The notes under the pieces were generated by a model. It was given only the letters and a program-made list of their open reading frames with translations, was not told the origin of the DNA and searched no databases. From Planctomycetota bacterium (GTDB lineage: Bacteria > Planctomycetota > Planctomycetia > Pirellulales > Pirellulaceae): a stretch of 64,000 bases of DNA. Below are positions 8,455-18,233 of the stretch, piece by piece. Positions within the stretch are counted from its first letter, which is position 1; every line of letters begins with the position of its first letter. The DNA lies in assembly GCA_014381825.1 (NCBI GenBank), contig JACNKX010000107.1, positions 96,485-160,484 of the forward strand, given 5' to 3'. The translations under genes were made by a program, and so were the position numbers.

Positions 8455-10026
8455 TCAAGAGCCAGAGTTAGCTGCGTTGATGTTTGGTTCTTCGCCGGTA
8501 ATGCGGATGCGAGCGCCGTCGGACAGGCCATCCGTTCCGGATGCGATTAGTCGACTAGAAACGGTCAAACCGCGAAGTACTTCTACCCGTCCACTTTGGT
8601 CGACGCTTCCGTTAGCAACGATTTGCTTCCGTGCAACTTGCTCAGACTGGTCCGCGAGCCAAACATACGAGTCACCGCCGTCGCTGTGGATCAAGTGCTG
8701 CGGCACAAAGATACGAACGACGCGATTCTCCGGCTCTTGACTCTTGTCCTTCGACTCGCGACTAAGAAACGTAACATCGACCAACATTTCCGGTTTGAAT
8801 ACGGGCGGCGGATTGAGAATATCCACTTTGACTTGCAGCGTGTTCTTCTGGATGTCAGCTTCGGAACTGACAAAAAGAACTCTCCCGGTCAGCGACGAAG
8901 TTAACGCCGGATTGTCGATTTCCACCGGCTGGTTGAGACTGACTTGTGGGATGTTTTCAAAGCGGACATCGACTCGGACTTGCAGCTTATCGGGACGATA
9001 CATTGTCACGACCGTGCTGCCATCGTGCCCCGTCATCTGCGTCATGCCACTGCCGATGCGTGCTCCCGGATGCGCAATCAATTGGAAGACTCGACCGTCA
9101 ATCGGCGCAACGATCGTCATCCGATCCAATCGCAACTTCGCTTCGGCGACGACGACACTTGCTTGCGTGATGCGAGAAGTTGCCGCTTTGACATTCGCCT
9201 CAGCTTCGTCCCTTGCTTTGGTTTCGTCGACCAGTAGTTCGAGTTGAGTCTTGAGTGCATCTCGTCGCTGGCTCAGCGCGAGCCGTTCTTTCTTGAGCGA
9301 TTCCGCCCGATCTCGAAGTTCTTCCGCGAGGGCTTTTGCGGCATCCGCCTTGCTCTTGGCGATGTCGATTTCGATACCGGCAACGACTCCCTTTGCGGCC
9401 AATTTCCCGTCATAGTCCTTCTGCATGGCATCGTAATCTGCTTCGGCTCGGCGAATTTCAAACGGCAGGTTCTGCAGCAGCGTCTCGATCTTCGCGAGAG
9501 GTGCTTCCGCTTCACGAAGAACAGCCTCAAGATGAACAGGTTGATTGAAACGAGTTTCCGCAGCAATGTGTGCGGCCTTGGCTTCATCACGTTCCGCTTG
9601 ACGAAGGTCAAGGTCGGCCAGAGCCCGGTCGTGAGCCAGCCTCGCGTCGTCCTTGACCAGTTCAGCGATCGGGTCACCCGACTTGACGGACTGATCCTCG
9701 ACAACGAGCAGTTTCTCGACGACGCCGGGTGCAAGTGCAGCGACTCGGATTGGTGTTGGGCGAGGTTCGATCCAGCCCGCCGCCTTGAATAGCGGCGTGC
9801 CTTCTTGCTGAACTCCGGCAGCTGTCGAGAAAACCGGGACGACCGTCACCGCTGTTGGTGGGAACACGAGGTCTCGTGATGCCCAAGCCACCAGCGCAAG
9901 GAAGCCGCAAACCAGTACGATCGGCAACACGTATCGAGTCAGCAGATGCCGGCGTGTGCGGAGCGTAGGCTGGCCCGCGCCGCCACGGTCGATTGCCAAT
10001 TCTCGAAGATCAACTTCAGTGTTCAT
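8455..10026 (-). CDS. HlyD/RND-type efflux periplasmic adaptor
   Basis: 523 residues. A cytoplasmic start ([16 protein letters not shown]) is followed by one membrane anchor ([21 protein letters not shown], about 28-48). Next comes a lipoyl/barrel-sandwich half with [24 protein letters not shown] long coiled-coil hairpin rich in Ala, Glu, Lys and Arg spans about 125-290. The second lipoyl half is [18 protein letters not shown], and beta-barrel and membrane-proximal domains end in [17 protein letters not shown]. The long hairpin fits docking to a TolC-type outer membrane partner, and such a gene lies upstream at 12455. The gene is 8 bp from the lipoprotein gene and 28 bp from the ATPase gene. 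Confidence 0.93.
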   Translation of the reverse strand: MNTEVDLRELAIDRGGAGQPTLRTRRHLLTRYVLPIVLVCGFLALVAWASRDLVFPPTAVTVVPVFSTAAGVQQEGTPLFKAAGWIEPRPTPIRVAALAPGVVEKLLVVEDQSVKSGDPIAELVKDDARLAHDRALADLDLRQAERDEAKAAHIAAETRFNQPVHLEAVLREAEAPLAKIETLLQNLPFEIRRAEADYDAMQKDYDGKLAAKGVVAGIEIDIAKSKADAAKALAEELRDRAESLKKERLALSQRRDALKTQLELLVDETKARDEAEANVKAATSRITQASVVVAEAKLRLDRMTIVAPIDGRVFQLIAHPGARIGSGMTQMTGHDGSTVVTMYRPDKLQVRVDVRFENIPQVSLNQPVEIDNPALTSSLTGRVLFVSSEADIQKNTLQVKVDILNPPPVFKPEMLVDVTFLSRESKDKSQEPENRVVRIFVPQHLIHSDGGDSYVWLADQSEQVARKQIVANGSVDQSGRVEVLRGLTVSSRLIASGTDGLSDGARIRITGEEPNINAANSGS

Positions 10027-10034
10027 GGATCACA

Positions 10035-10562
10035 TCATTTCTTCACGTACACGCCATTGGCGAGAACAGTAAGGTTGCCTGCTTCGTCACGTTGAGCTTT
10101 ACCCTGGACGATGACAGTGGCCAGTTCTTTGACATTCAAGAGTTCACGAGCATCGGCATTGACGAGATCGCCGTGTTCATCGACGACCTTTACTAGTGCT
10201 GTTGATGTCGCGAGCTTGTGAGTCTCACAGCAATAGTCCCACGGCTTCTCGCACTTATCGCCGGGGATATCGCTGCATGCTTTCAGCGAGCCATCGACGA
10301 TAGAGAATGCCGCTCGACCGTCGATCCACGGATTCTCGCCACCGCCAATGCGCCCGACGATTAGAACGTCATCTCCATCCTTGGCGGCTTCCCGAACGGT
10401 CAGCACATCTTCCGCTCCGTCAGGTTGTCTGTTTAGCAAGAACTTGGAGCCATCGATCGATGTAACGGGGGTCGGGGACGTTGATGCTGTCGGAGCGTTC
10501 TGCGAGCAACCGATGACGACGAGCAATCCGATGCACGCTGCCAGTGAAATATACTTTCTCAT
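10035..10562 (-). CDS. Small lipoprotein of unknown function in the efflux operon
   Basis: 175 residues. A signal peptide ends in the lipobox LLVVIGCS, then a Ser/Thr/Pro linker (QNAPTASTSPTPVTS) precedes a compact domain. That domain contains VREAAKDGDDVLIVGRIGGG (an OB-fold-like stretch), a cluster of four cysteines (ACSDIPGDKCEKPWDYCCETH) and KELATVIVQGKAQRDEAGNL. The ATG at 10562 was preferred over 10568 because AAGGAG lies 6 bp upstream of it. The Cys/His cluster could bind a metal, but this is inference. Its place between the first permease and the adaptor suggests a periplasmic accessory of the exporter. I do not recognise a named family beyond similar planctomycete proteins. Confidence 0.82.
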   Translation of the reverse strand: MRKYISLAACIGLLVVIGCSQNAPTASTSPTPVTSIDGSKFLLNRQPDGAEDVLTVREAAKDGDDVLIVGRIGGGENPWIDGRAAFSIVDGSLKACSDIPGDKCEKPWDYCCETHKLATSTALVKVVDEHGDLVNADARELLNVKELATVIVQGKAQRDEAGNLTVLANGVYVKK

Positions 10563-10611
10563 TACCATCTCCTTGGGTTGAGTTAGCCGGACTACGCTGT
10601 CCGCGGTAAAT

Positions 10612-11784
10612 TCAAACTGCCTTTAATCCAGCGACGATGGGCATCCGGAGCGCTCGAATCGCTGGGGGTATTGCCCCGAAGAATCCCAGGAGCAAACCAA
10701 CTCCACAGCCGATCAACACAGCCGTGTTGTCGATGCACAGCGAGAATGCGCCCATTGTAAAACGCACGGCGACGCCGTTGACAAAACACAGCGCCAGTAC
10801 GGACGCCAGCAAGCTCGCTGCCGCCGCCAGCAACAAGCCTTCCTGAATCAGACTCGTCACAATAGATCGCCGAGCGAACCCGATCGTTTACAGTGTTGCA
10901 AGTTCAGGGATGCGTCCAACAACGGAACCATACATCGTGTTCAAACCTGCGAAAACGCCCGATCCGGACACAAGTAACACAACTAGCCACGCCAGCCACC
11001 GCACCGGCCCGTAGTCCTTCTGTAGCGATGCGTAGTACTGCGTCTCTGGCATCGTTTGTAGTTCCAGATCGAGCCGCTCTTTGCAGAATAGATCAAGGTC
11101 GGCGAAATCACTCTCCGCAGCGAGTGTCACGGCAACGATGCTGAGGTCCTGACGCTTCATCGCCTGTTGCAGGCCATCGAGGCGACACCATGCTTCGGAC
11201 TCGAACGCGGAACCGCCCGCCGAGAACACGCCGCTGATCCGCCAAGTGCGTCCTTCGAATTCCATCGACTGCCCGATTCTCACTTCGTCCGAGGTCGCTC
11301 CAAGTTTCGTAGCAACCATCCGACCCAGCATCACTTCGCCGGGTTCAGGCCAGCCACCTTCTTCGATCTCGAACGTTCGCCGAACGAGCAACGCCGAGGG
11401 AGTCACTCCACGGACGAGCCCCATCGACGGTTCCTGTGCACCGACGGTGACCTGCGTGCCGAGATATAACTCCGGTGATACGTACTTCTGGCCGAAACGC
11501 TCCTGAATCCCCGAAACACTGGCCGGAACAAGATCGCTCGTTCGCATCGGTATAGATGAGTATTCGAGATTCTCGCCCATGCCAAGCGAAAAGATCACTG
11601 CCGTCGACGGATCGCCGCTTACCGCCAGTGAACGCTCCAGTCCACGGATGAATCCGACAACGACAAACACCAACACGATCACCGTCGTCAGCCCCGCGAA
11701 CGTCAAGGAAGTTCGCAGAGGGCGACGGAATAGATTTCGAATTGCATACTCCCACGGGAGCAGACGAAAGAACATGTCGTTCAC
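10612..11784 (-). pseudogene. ABC transporter permease (FtsX type) interrupted by an in-frame ochre codon
   Basis: The first 298 codons (11784-10891) encode a normal permease start: [22 protein letters not shown] with TM1, a periplasmic domain, then TM2 ([20 protein letters not shown]). At 10888-10890 the frame hits TAA, directly after GRIPELATL. The same frame then continues [20 protein letters not shown] for two more membrane helices and ends naturally at 10612. Family members carry a residue such as Gln at the stop position (compare AVLQTVGV in the permease at 6536), so a single C-to-T change (CAA to TAA) explains it. Without readthrough the product lacks its last two helices. It may be a recent pseudogene or a sequence error; all neighbouring genes are intact. 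This is the first permease of the locus. Confidence 0.85.
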
Positions 11785-11933
11785 AACTATTGAAAAAAGA
11801 GTCCAGCAGGTCGGTCTTCTCGCCGTACGACCGATCTATCCGTAGGAAGAACCAACTGGAGGGAGCGTACAGAGTCCGTCAAGATGAGCCGAGCGTTTCC
11901 GCACTCGACTTTAGACTCGTCGCTCTTAACTCA

Positions 11934-12377
11934 TCAACACAAGAAAGACATGTACAGCGTGCGCAGAGAGCGCCCCAGGTTTCCACCGCTCGTACAATAG
12001 ACGGCGTGCCCAATATCGTCAGAGCAAAGTTCTGCCGATCGAGGAACGACCGCGACGTCAGTGACGACCAACGGCGAAGGAAAAGAGTCCGACGCGTTGT
12101 TCAACTCACAAGGCTTCTCGAAGATGGCCCCACCGCAAACGCCCTGACACGAAGAATCGCAGGGAGGATTGTGCGGTGTTTTACCTGGGCGATGACAATC
12201 GCTATCGGACCCGGATCGCTCGCAGCAGCTGCCAACATTTCCGTCGACCGGGCAAGCCTGGTGCCAAGACGCTTTCGCCGCGCAGCACTGATCGGCATTA
12301 CACAAACCATTACTACACCACACGGGGCAGGCAATGATTGTCGTGATCAGAACAAGCGAAACGGTCCGAGAAACCAT
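11934..12377 (-). CDS. Cysteine-rich secreted protein of unknown function
   Basis: 147 residues from the ATG at 12377. A signal peptide (MVSRTVSLVLITTIIACPVW) is followed by a short cysteine-rich region with about fourteen cysteines: CSNGLCNADQCC, CPVDGNVGSCC and CDSSCQGVCGG. The C-terminus is less cysteine-rich. A longer frame starts at 12434, but its N-terminal extension is not signal-like. It lies between the TolC-like gene and the first permease on the same strand. Small cysteine-rich exported proteins beside efflux genes are often linked to metal handling, but no assigned domain is visible here. Function is unknown; metal binding is an inference from composition and context. Confidence 0.65.
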   Translation of the reverse strand: MVSRTVSLVLITTIIACPVWCSNGLCNADQCCAAKASWHQACPVDGNVGSCCERSGSDSDCHRPGKTPHNPPCDSSCQGVCGGAIFEKPCELNNASDSFPSPLVVTDVAVVPRSAELCSDDIGHAVYCTSGGNLGRSLRTLYMSFLC

Positions 12378-12454
12378 CGAGCGATTCCTTAATTGGTGCT
12401 TTTCTATAATACGTCGGCATTGAAGGTTGGGCAATTGGAACTTCTGCCAGAGGG

Positions 12455-13864
12455 CTACCGACTTTGTTTCAGGCTTCCGGTCAATAGTTGCCCTTCGATC
12501 ACGGCAGTGGACTCACGAAGAGCTCGCAGAGAATCAAGAAACGACAAGTTCACTTGAAGATACGTCTGCTGGGCGGTAAGCAGCGTGAGGTATTTGACCT
12601 GTCCCCTCTCATAACCCTCGGTCACGAGTTTCAGCGACCGATCGGCTTTGGGAATCATCCGCTGGCCGTACCGATCCACCTGCTGACGGGCGTTGGCGTA
12701 GCGGCGATATGCCACTGCAAGGCGATCTTGAAGATCGAGTTCAATGCGTTGTACCTCGGCGTTGGCGGCAACCCACTCGGCTTCGGCACTTCGGATGTTG
12801 CCTTCGTTCTTATTGAAGATCGGGATCGGAATTCCGACTTGTACATTGGCCACATCGTCAGTCGTGACGTTGTGGTGTCGAACGCTTATCGATACGTCGA
12901 CGTTCGGAATCGGTTCTTTCATTGCTCGATGAATGACGAAGCTTGCTCGCTCCGCTTGGGCGAGTGCCGCATTCAATTCGGGATTGCTGTCTAGCAACAT
13001 CGCATAACAACTGTCCCAATCAAGGCTCGGCAGGTCCGAGTCAAGTCCGCCGGCCAGCGGAGTTATCCGCAGGGTCGGCACTCCCACAACCGCTGCCAAC
13101 CGTCGCCATGCTTCGGCAAGTTCGTTCTGCGCGTTGTCGCGCAGAATCGATGACTCGTCTGCCTTAATCTCGGCCTGCAAAAAATCGTTCTCGGTTCCCA
13201 GCCGACCATCGATGAGTGTCTCGGTTGCCTTCACTAAATCGGCGCCAAGACGAGCGAGTTCGTTCGTCAGCTCGACTCGCCGTTGAGCAACGAGTGCATC
13301 ATAGAATCGCACTCGGGCATCGCTCAATACGCGTTGTTGCTGAGCGTGAAACCGAAAGTGTGCCTCGTCGATCTCCGCCCCGGCAATCGCCTGATCCAAT
13401 TGCAATTTTCCACCGGTGATGAACCGCTGACTTATGAACGCACCTTGCTGCCCTGCGGTCCCCCCGTTCCCGATCTCGGTAGCGTGATACCCCATGACAG
13501 GGTTCGGATAGAGCCCCGACTGAACTTGCCGCCCACGAGCCACGTCCATCCTCGCAGCAGCCGTCGCCAGCGTCGGATTGTTTTGGAATGCAACGTCTAC
13601 GAGATCGGCAAGCGTCAGTGGTGAATCTTCTCGCGCATCAGGATTTGCAGACGGCAACACTTCCGGACCATCGACTCGTTCTGCCGCATGCACAAACGCG
13701 ACTGAGCGAATATCTGAGTTAGATTGCAGTTCCGTCGCGATTGGGTCCGTGCGAGTTGCGAGGTTATCTTTGCGATCGCCGACAACTGTCGCTGGTCGTA
13801 CCGAACGACATCCCGCAGCGAGGCCCAGCAAGATCACGGCGATTATCGAAGCCACTCTGAACAT
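12455..13864 (-). CDS. TolC family outer membrane efflux lipoprotein
   Basis: 469 residues. The signal peptide has the lipobox LLGLAAGCRS, which suggests a lipid-anchored TolC/OprM/CusC-type protein. Two repeated outer-membrane-factor halves are visible. The first has LADLVDVAFQNNPTLATAAARMDVARG, GLYPNPVMGY and a long helical hairpin. The second has LDSNPELNAALAQAERAS, IPNVDVSIS, VGIPIPIFNKNEGNI and a second helical hairpin ending SLRALRESTAVIEGQLL. The NPTL and NPEL motifs start each half, as is usual. It is the upstream gene of the efflux locus and would form the outer membrane exit duct for the adaptor at 8455. Confidence 0.93.
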   Translation of the reverse strand: MFRVASIIAVILLGLAAGCRSVRPATVVGDRKDNLATRTDPIATELQSNSDIRSVAFVHAAERVDGPEVLPSANPDAREDSPLTLADLVDVAFQNNPTLATAAARMDVARGRQVQSGLYPNPVMGYHATEIGNGGTAGQQGAFISQRFITGGKLQLDQAIAGAEIDEAHFRFHAQQQRVLSDARVRFYDALVAQRRVELTNELARLGADLVKATETLIDGRLGTENDFLQAEIKADESSILRDNAQNELAEAWRRLAAVVGVPTLRITPLAGGLDSDLPSLDWDSCYAMLLDSNPELNAALAQAERASFVIHRAMKEPIPNVDVSISVRHHNVTTDDVANVQVGIPIPIFNKNEGNIRSAEAEWVAANAEVQRIELDLQDRLAVAYRRYANARQQVDRYGQRMIPKADRSLKLVTEGYERGQVKYLTLLTAQQTYLQVNLSFLDSLRALRESTAVIEGQLLTGSLKQSR

Positions 13865-14075
13865 TCAACTCTATTCCCGTGCCAATAAATCTAACCTTAT
13901 CGGTTGTATCGGCACGGCACGGCACGGGCATTAGATCGGGCTGGGTAATGCAATGCATGGTGGGTAAGTGCGGACCGTGCCGGTTATGACGATGAGGCAG
14001 ACTCTCATGTCAACTCGCGTCGCTTCCGTTGCGAGCGAGCACCGATGCGACTCTAGTCGGAGTGCCCACGGGCAT

Positions 14076-14939
14076 CTAGGTCGGAGCATACGTCAAGAAA
14101 CCCTTCACCGCGGCGGCGAATGCTTCGGGTTCATCTGCCGCGATCGAGTGGGCGCTGTTCGCGAAGACCTTTAAGTTAGCTCGCGGAATTCGTTCGGCGA
14201 TGATTTGCGAATGGCGAGGCGGACAAATCCAATCGAGTGCCCCCGCGAGCACTAAAGTGGGACAAGTGATCTCGTGTAGCTGGTCGGTGAAATCGAATGT
14301 CCTCAAGAACCCGCCAAAGCCAAAGTTGAGTTGCTCGAAGTTGCGAATGCCGCATCCCCAGCTTGCCTCGAACTTCGTGAGATCGAAGCTGGTCGAGTAC
14401 ATCGGCCCCATCTCGCGATAGTACTCGCGTAGTTGCTCGAGCGATTCAAAGTTGCCATCCCAAAGCCGTTGGCAGACCCGCATCTGATCTGGCGTGCCGC
14501 GCTCGTCGAGAATTCGCCGCGCATCTTCGATAAAGCGAAAGCTGGGCGCGGTTGCGACGAGAATCAGATTGGCCAGCCTGTCGGGATAGCGAATCGCATA
14601 ACCTTGCGCGACCATGCCGCCGTAGGAAGACCCCAGCAGCGAGATTCGCTCCAACCCGAGATGCTCGCGTAACGCATCGAGATCGTCGATGTTATTGTCC
14701 AACGTATGCGATTGCGGATCGCCCGCGGCGCTGCGTCCTGAACCGCGATGGTCAACGTAAACTAGCTGGGCCGCGTCTCGCAAGTCAGCCATCTGCGTCT
14801 TGAAGCTCGCATGATCTCCGCCGGGCCCGCCATGCAAGAGAAACAACGTCGGTCGCTGGACCATCTGCCCTTTGTCCGGGACCAGCCCCATTCCATCGAC
14901 GTCGAAATAGATTTTTGTGTCTCGGACATTGGCAAACAT
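14076..14939 (-). CDS. Alpha/beta hydrolase, proline iminopeptidase-like
   Basis: 287 residues with a full alpha/beta hydrolase core. The oxyanion motif is LFLLHGGPGGDHASF near 33-47, then comes YVDHRGSGRS near 61-70. The nucleophile elbow is LLGSSYGGMVAQGYA near 100-114 with Ser in GSSYGG. The acid is in LAGALDWICPP and the histidine in ANSAHSIAADEPEAF. HGGPG plus DxRGxGRS is the pattern of proline iminopeptidases and related amidases/esterases (S33 type), which remove N-terminal proline or hydrolyse small esters. There is no signal peptide, so it is probably cytoplasmic. The gene is divergent from the DUF1501 gene at 15113 and stands alone. Confidence 0.9.
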   Translation of the reverse strand: MFANVRDTKIYFDVDGMGLVPDKGQMVQRPTLFLLHGGPGGDHASFKTQMADLRDAAQLVYVDHRGSGRSAAGDPQSHTLDNNIDDLDALREHLGLERISLLGSSYGGMVAQGYAIRYPDRLANLILVATAPSFRFIEDARRILDERGTPDQMRVCQRLWDGNFESLEQLREYYREMGPMYSTSFDLTKFEASWGCGIRNFEQLNFGFGGFLRTFDFTDQLHEITCPTLVLAGALDWICPPRHSQIIAERIPRANLKVFANSAHSIAADEPEAFAAAVKGFLTYAPT

Positions 14940-15031
14940 GATAGATCACTCTGAGGTTCTTGGTGTCAACGATCTCGGCACGGTCTGCATCATAACACGC
15001 TTCACAGAGCCAAGACGCTGGCGAAAGCTGT

Positions 15032-15061
15032 TTGTTGAAGGGGGCTTGGCGGTGGTATAAT
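15032..15061 (+). promoter_or_regulatory. Sigma70-like promoter for the DUF1501 gene at 15113
   Basis: A TATAAT box at 15056-15061 has TTGTTG at 15032-15037, giving an 18-bp spacer. It lies 51 bp upstream of the GTG start at 15113 in the 173-bp gap between divergent genes. Confidence 0.55.
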
Positions 15062-15112
15062 CTTCGCTCCGGCAAATCCAATTCACGACATCTTGGCATC
15101 AAAGGAGCGTCC

Positions 15113-16555
15113 GTGTTCTCTCTGCTCGATCGTCGTGGACGCTTGTGCGATGTTCCTTCGCGACGCGAGTTGCTGACCGTGGGTGGATTGTCGTTAGTCG
15201 GACTGGGATTGCCGGATCTGTTGCGCCGGCAAGCTGTGGCGCAGCAGAACACCACGCGAAGCCGTCGCGGGTTTGGAGCCGCTGACTCGGTCGTCCTCGT
15301 CTATCTGCAAGGTTCGCCAAGCCACATCGACTTGTGGGATCCCAAGCCGGACGCTCCCGCCGAAATCCGTGGCGAATTCAAACCGATCGCGACGAACACG
15401 CCGGGCATCCAGTTGGGCGAAGTGCTGCCCAAGCTGGCTCAGCAGTCGCAACACTACACAGTCGTGCGTTCGATCGGTGTCGATCCGAAAGGCCTTCGAA
15501 ATCATGGCGCGGCAATATACATGTTGATGACAGGGCACAGCCCCACGAACTTCTCGGCCACGGGATTGGCCGTGCCGCCATCGCGCGAAGATCTGCCATC
15601 GGTGGGAGCGAATGTGGCCAAGTATCGCACCGCCAAACGCGGTCGGTTCAGCAATGTTGCCGTTAGCGGACCAGTCTTGGAGGGCCGCGTCGCTGGCGTC
15701 GGCCAATCGGCTGGCCTGCTTGGGGCAGCCTTCGATCCCTACACGATGTACGACGACGCAACCAAACCACTCAAGCCTGCAGGGTTCACCTTACCAAGCG
15801 ACGTGACGCTCGACCGCATCGAATCACGACTCGATCTACGCGCGGTCATCGATTCTCACTGTGACGGAATTCGTAATTCACAAACAACCTTCGATCGCTT
15901 CTACGATCAAGCGCTAGCACTCATCCAAACGCGCCGCGCGGTGGACGCCTTTCGGCTGGAGGCAGAATCACCAAAGACACGAGAACGTTACGGGATGACA
16001 CGGTTCGGCCAAGGCCTGCTGTTGGCGCGGCGATTGATCGAAGCCGAAACTCGCTTTGTACAGGTAAACTGGCCAGCCCGATCCGACGATGAACCGGCTC
16101 CTGGACCGGACGGTTCTTGGGACACGCACCGCAACAATTTCCCCATGCTCCGAGATCATCGCTGTCCCGTCTTCGATCACTCGTTGTCGGCGTTCATCGA
16201 AGATATGGCGACGCGAGGATTGCTGGAACGAACTTTGGTTGTTGCGATCGGCGAGTTTGGTCGTTCTCCAAAAATCGGATCGCAGACCACCAATAACGTC
16301 GGTCCAGGCGGTCGCGACCACTGGCCCGAATGCTACAGTTTTCTTGTTGCCGGTGGCGGTGTTCGTGCTGGACGGATTTACGGTCAATCGGATCGCCACG
16401 GTGCTTGGCCGAAGGTCGACGCCGTCGAGCCCTATGACTTGATCGCAACGATCTATCACGCGCTTGGCATCGACCCCACAACCGAATATCACGATGCGTT
16501 AAATCGTCCACGGCGGCTGGTGGAATCCGGGAGACCGATAGTGGGATTGTTCTGA
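15113..16555 (+). CDS. DUF1501 domain-containing protein (Tat-exported)
   Basis: 480 residues from a GTG at 15113 with AAAGGAG 5 bp upstream; an ATG at 15032 lies upstream of that site and gives no sensible N-terminus. A twin-arginine signal (SRRELLTVGGLSLVGLGLP) precedes a DUF1501 body, an alkaline-phosphatase/sulfatase-like fold. Visible motifs are VVLVYLQGSPSHIDLWDPKP, VRSIGVD, WDTHRNNFPMLR, LVVAIGEFGRSPKI and GRDHWPECYSFLVAGGGVRAG. Planctomycetes carry dozens of such genes, often next to PSD1/DUF1549 cytochrome-like genes, with unproven function. This copy has no such partner adjacent. Confidence 0.92.
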   Translation: MFSLLDRRGRLCDVPSRRELLTVGGLSLVGLGLPDLLRRQAVAQQNTTRSRRGFGAADSVVLVYLQGSPSHIDLWDPKPDAPAEIRGEFKPIATNTPGIQLGEVLPKLAQQSQHYTVVRSIGVDPKGLRNHGAAIYMLMTGHSPTNFSATGLAVPPSREDLPSVGANVAKYRTAKRGRFSNVAVSGPVLEGRVAGVGQSAGLLGAAFDPYTMYDDATKPLKPAGFTLPSDVTLDRIESRLDLRAVIDSHCDGIRNSQTTFDRFYDQALALIQTRRAVDAFRLEAESPKTRERYGMTRFGQGLLLARRLIEAETRFVQVNWPARSDDEPAPGPDGSWDTHRNNFPMLRDHRCPVFDHSLSAFIEDMATRGLLERTLVVAIGEFGRSPKIGSQTTNNVGPGGRDHWPECYSFLVAGGGVRAGRIYGQSDRHGAWPKVDAVEPYDLIATIYHALGIDPTTEYHDALNRPRRLVESGRPIVGLF

Positions 16556-16585
16556 GCCGCGAGCGAACGCCAATTCTTTCTTGGA

Positions 16586-18190
16586 TCACACGCTCATCAA
16601 GGCGGTCAGCCCGATCGTCAGTGCGACCAAAGCCAGCAGTAACGCCAAGGGCCAATTCGGAGTCGGCTTGTCCTTTTTCTCGGGGCGAATGCCAACCATC
16701 CAGAAGGTCGTTGTCGTTCCAAGAATGATGGCGACTATGTTGGTCAAGAACAACAACAACGAACCCCAAGCCAATGACCATTCGAATCTTGCGGCCGACA
16801 TACCGGATGTGGCCAAGGGCGGTACGAGGGCTGCTGCAATCGCGACGCCCGGCAATGCTGACATCAAATTGGGCCGGCCGATCGCGTAAGCAGCTGCGAT
16901 ACCGCTGACTAATGCTACGATCAGGTCGAGGAAGGTCGGAGCCCCGCGACTGATCATCTCCGGCGTGAGTTCCGGACGAACGATCAGCCCCAGGATGATT
17001 CCGATCAGGAACGCCATTGCAAATCCTCGCACGACAGTACTCATCGCATCACGGATCAGACGCACGTTGCCTTGAGCCAAAGCTAATCCAATGCCCACAA
17101 TTGGTGTCATCAACGGAGCCACGAGCATGGCACCGATGACGACGGACGCTGAGTTGCGGATCAAGCCGAGTCCCGCGATCAGTGTTGCCAGCGAGAGTAG
17201 CGCGATGAAATCGAAGTCCCACGTCGAACTCGATTGAATCCGTTCGACGACCGAGATTCTCGCCTCGCGATCGAGTTGTGGGACACGCCGTTCGACAGCA
17301 CGGCGAAATCGCCTCATCACGCGACCCGTCAGTGGTAGCGTGCCTCGAATCACGCCGATCGCTGGAACGGATTCGGGCGCATCACCGGCAAACAAAGCAC
17401 CTTCCAGAATCCGACGCACATCACGAGGCTTCTGGCCGCCGAAGAGAATCAAGTCGAAACCGGCAGCATTAAGACTCCGAATGCCTTCCACGACTGTGTC
17501 AGCCAAGTCGACACGACGTTTAACGTGTTCCGAATCACGACCGATTGCCGAGGCGATCTGGCGATCAAGGATACGGCGCCCAACATCGTCCGACACTTCA
17601 TCGACGCGCGGGCCAACATAGCTAGCCGTCAATTCTCCATTGGACTGCGCGACTAGCGAATTGCCCGTCTCCAAGGCCAGTGGGTCATCGTGTTCACCCG
17701 CAACGGCAACGAGTACTTTTAGACCATCAAACTCCTGGTGGATGTCGTCTCGAAGATACATCGCTTCGCACGGCGCGTCGCGATACAGAACTCGCTCCCA
17801 AGCGTGTTCGTCATGGTTCGCTCGCGAAATGGCAGCCGCTGGGATGATCAACAGGGTGATGTCTAGTTCTGGAATCTGATTGGACAGCGTTCGAGCGGGA
17901 TCGTTGCCGCTCAATTCGAGTACGGATAATCCAACCATATCGACATGGTCTGCAGCCGCTTCGTTGGCTTCGTCGAGGGCAAGACTCAGATCAGCGGCAA
18001 CGCTCACGAGCGACGAATTAATGGAGGAATCACTCGGCGAGGGCGAGATCGGTTTGCACTGACCAGCGTCAGTCGTTCGATGCGGAACAATTGCAAGCAG
18101 TCCGGTGTCGCGAGACAGGGCCAGTCGCTTGGCCCAAGGCAGCAGCCGTTCGGGCTGGCTTGCATCGGTAATCAGAATTGCGACTGTCAT
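16586..18190 (-). CDS. DUF389 membrane protein with an N-terminal USP-like region
   Basis: 534 residues. The first 250 or so resemble two universal-stress-protein-like halves (MTVAILITDASQPERLLPWA; KVLVAVAGEHDDPLALETG; GFDLILFGGQKP). The C-terminal half is a DUF389 (TIGR00341-type) membrane domain with about six helices and the family motif RNSASVVIGAMLVAPLMTPIVGIG. It starts at the ATG 18190, which begins the first USP-like strand; the longer frame upstream is not conserved-looking. The role of DUF389 proteins is unknown, and a transport or sensing role has been suggested for the family. The USP-like fusion hints at nucleotide or stress input (inference). It converges on the DUF1501 gene with 30 bp between stops. 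Confidence 0.85.
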   Translation of the reverse strand: MTVAILITDASQPERLLPWAKRLALSRDTGLLAIVPHRTTDAGQCKPISPSPSDSSINSSLVSVAADLSLALDEANEAAADHVDMVGLSVLELSGNDPARTLSNQIPELDITLLIIPAAAISRANHDEHAWERVLYRDAPCEAMYLRDDIHQEFDGLKVLVAVAGEHDDPLALETGNSLVAQSNGELTASYVGPRVDEVSDDVGRRILDRQIASAIGRDSEHVKRRVDLADTVVEGIRSLNAAGFDLILFGGQKPRDVRRILEGALFAGDAPESVPAIGVIRGTLPLTGRVMRRFRRAVERRVPQLDREARISVVERIQSSSTWDFDFIALLSLATLIAGLGLIRNSASVVIGAMLVAPLMTPIVGIGLALAQGNVRLIRDAMSTVVRGFAMAFLIGIILGLIVRPELTPEMISRGAPTFLDLIVALVSGIAAAYAIGRPNLMSALPGVAIAAALVPPLATSGMSAARFEWSLAWGSLLLFLTNIVAIILGTTTTFWMVGIRPEKKDKPTPNWPLALLLALVALTIGLTALMSV

Positions 18191-18233
18191 AAATTGCCAC
18201 GCGTACAGCAGATCTATCGTGTTGTGCCGTTGC

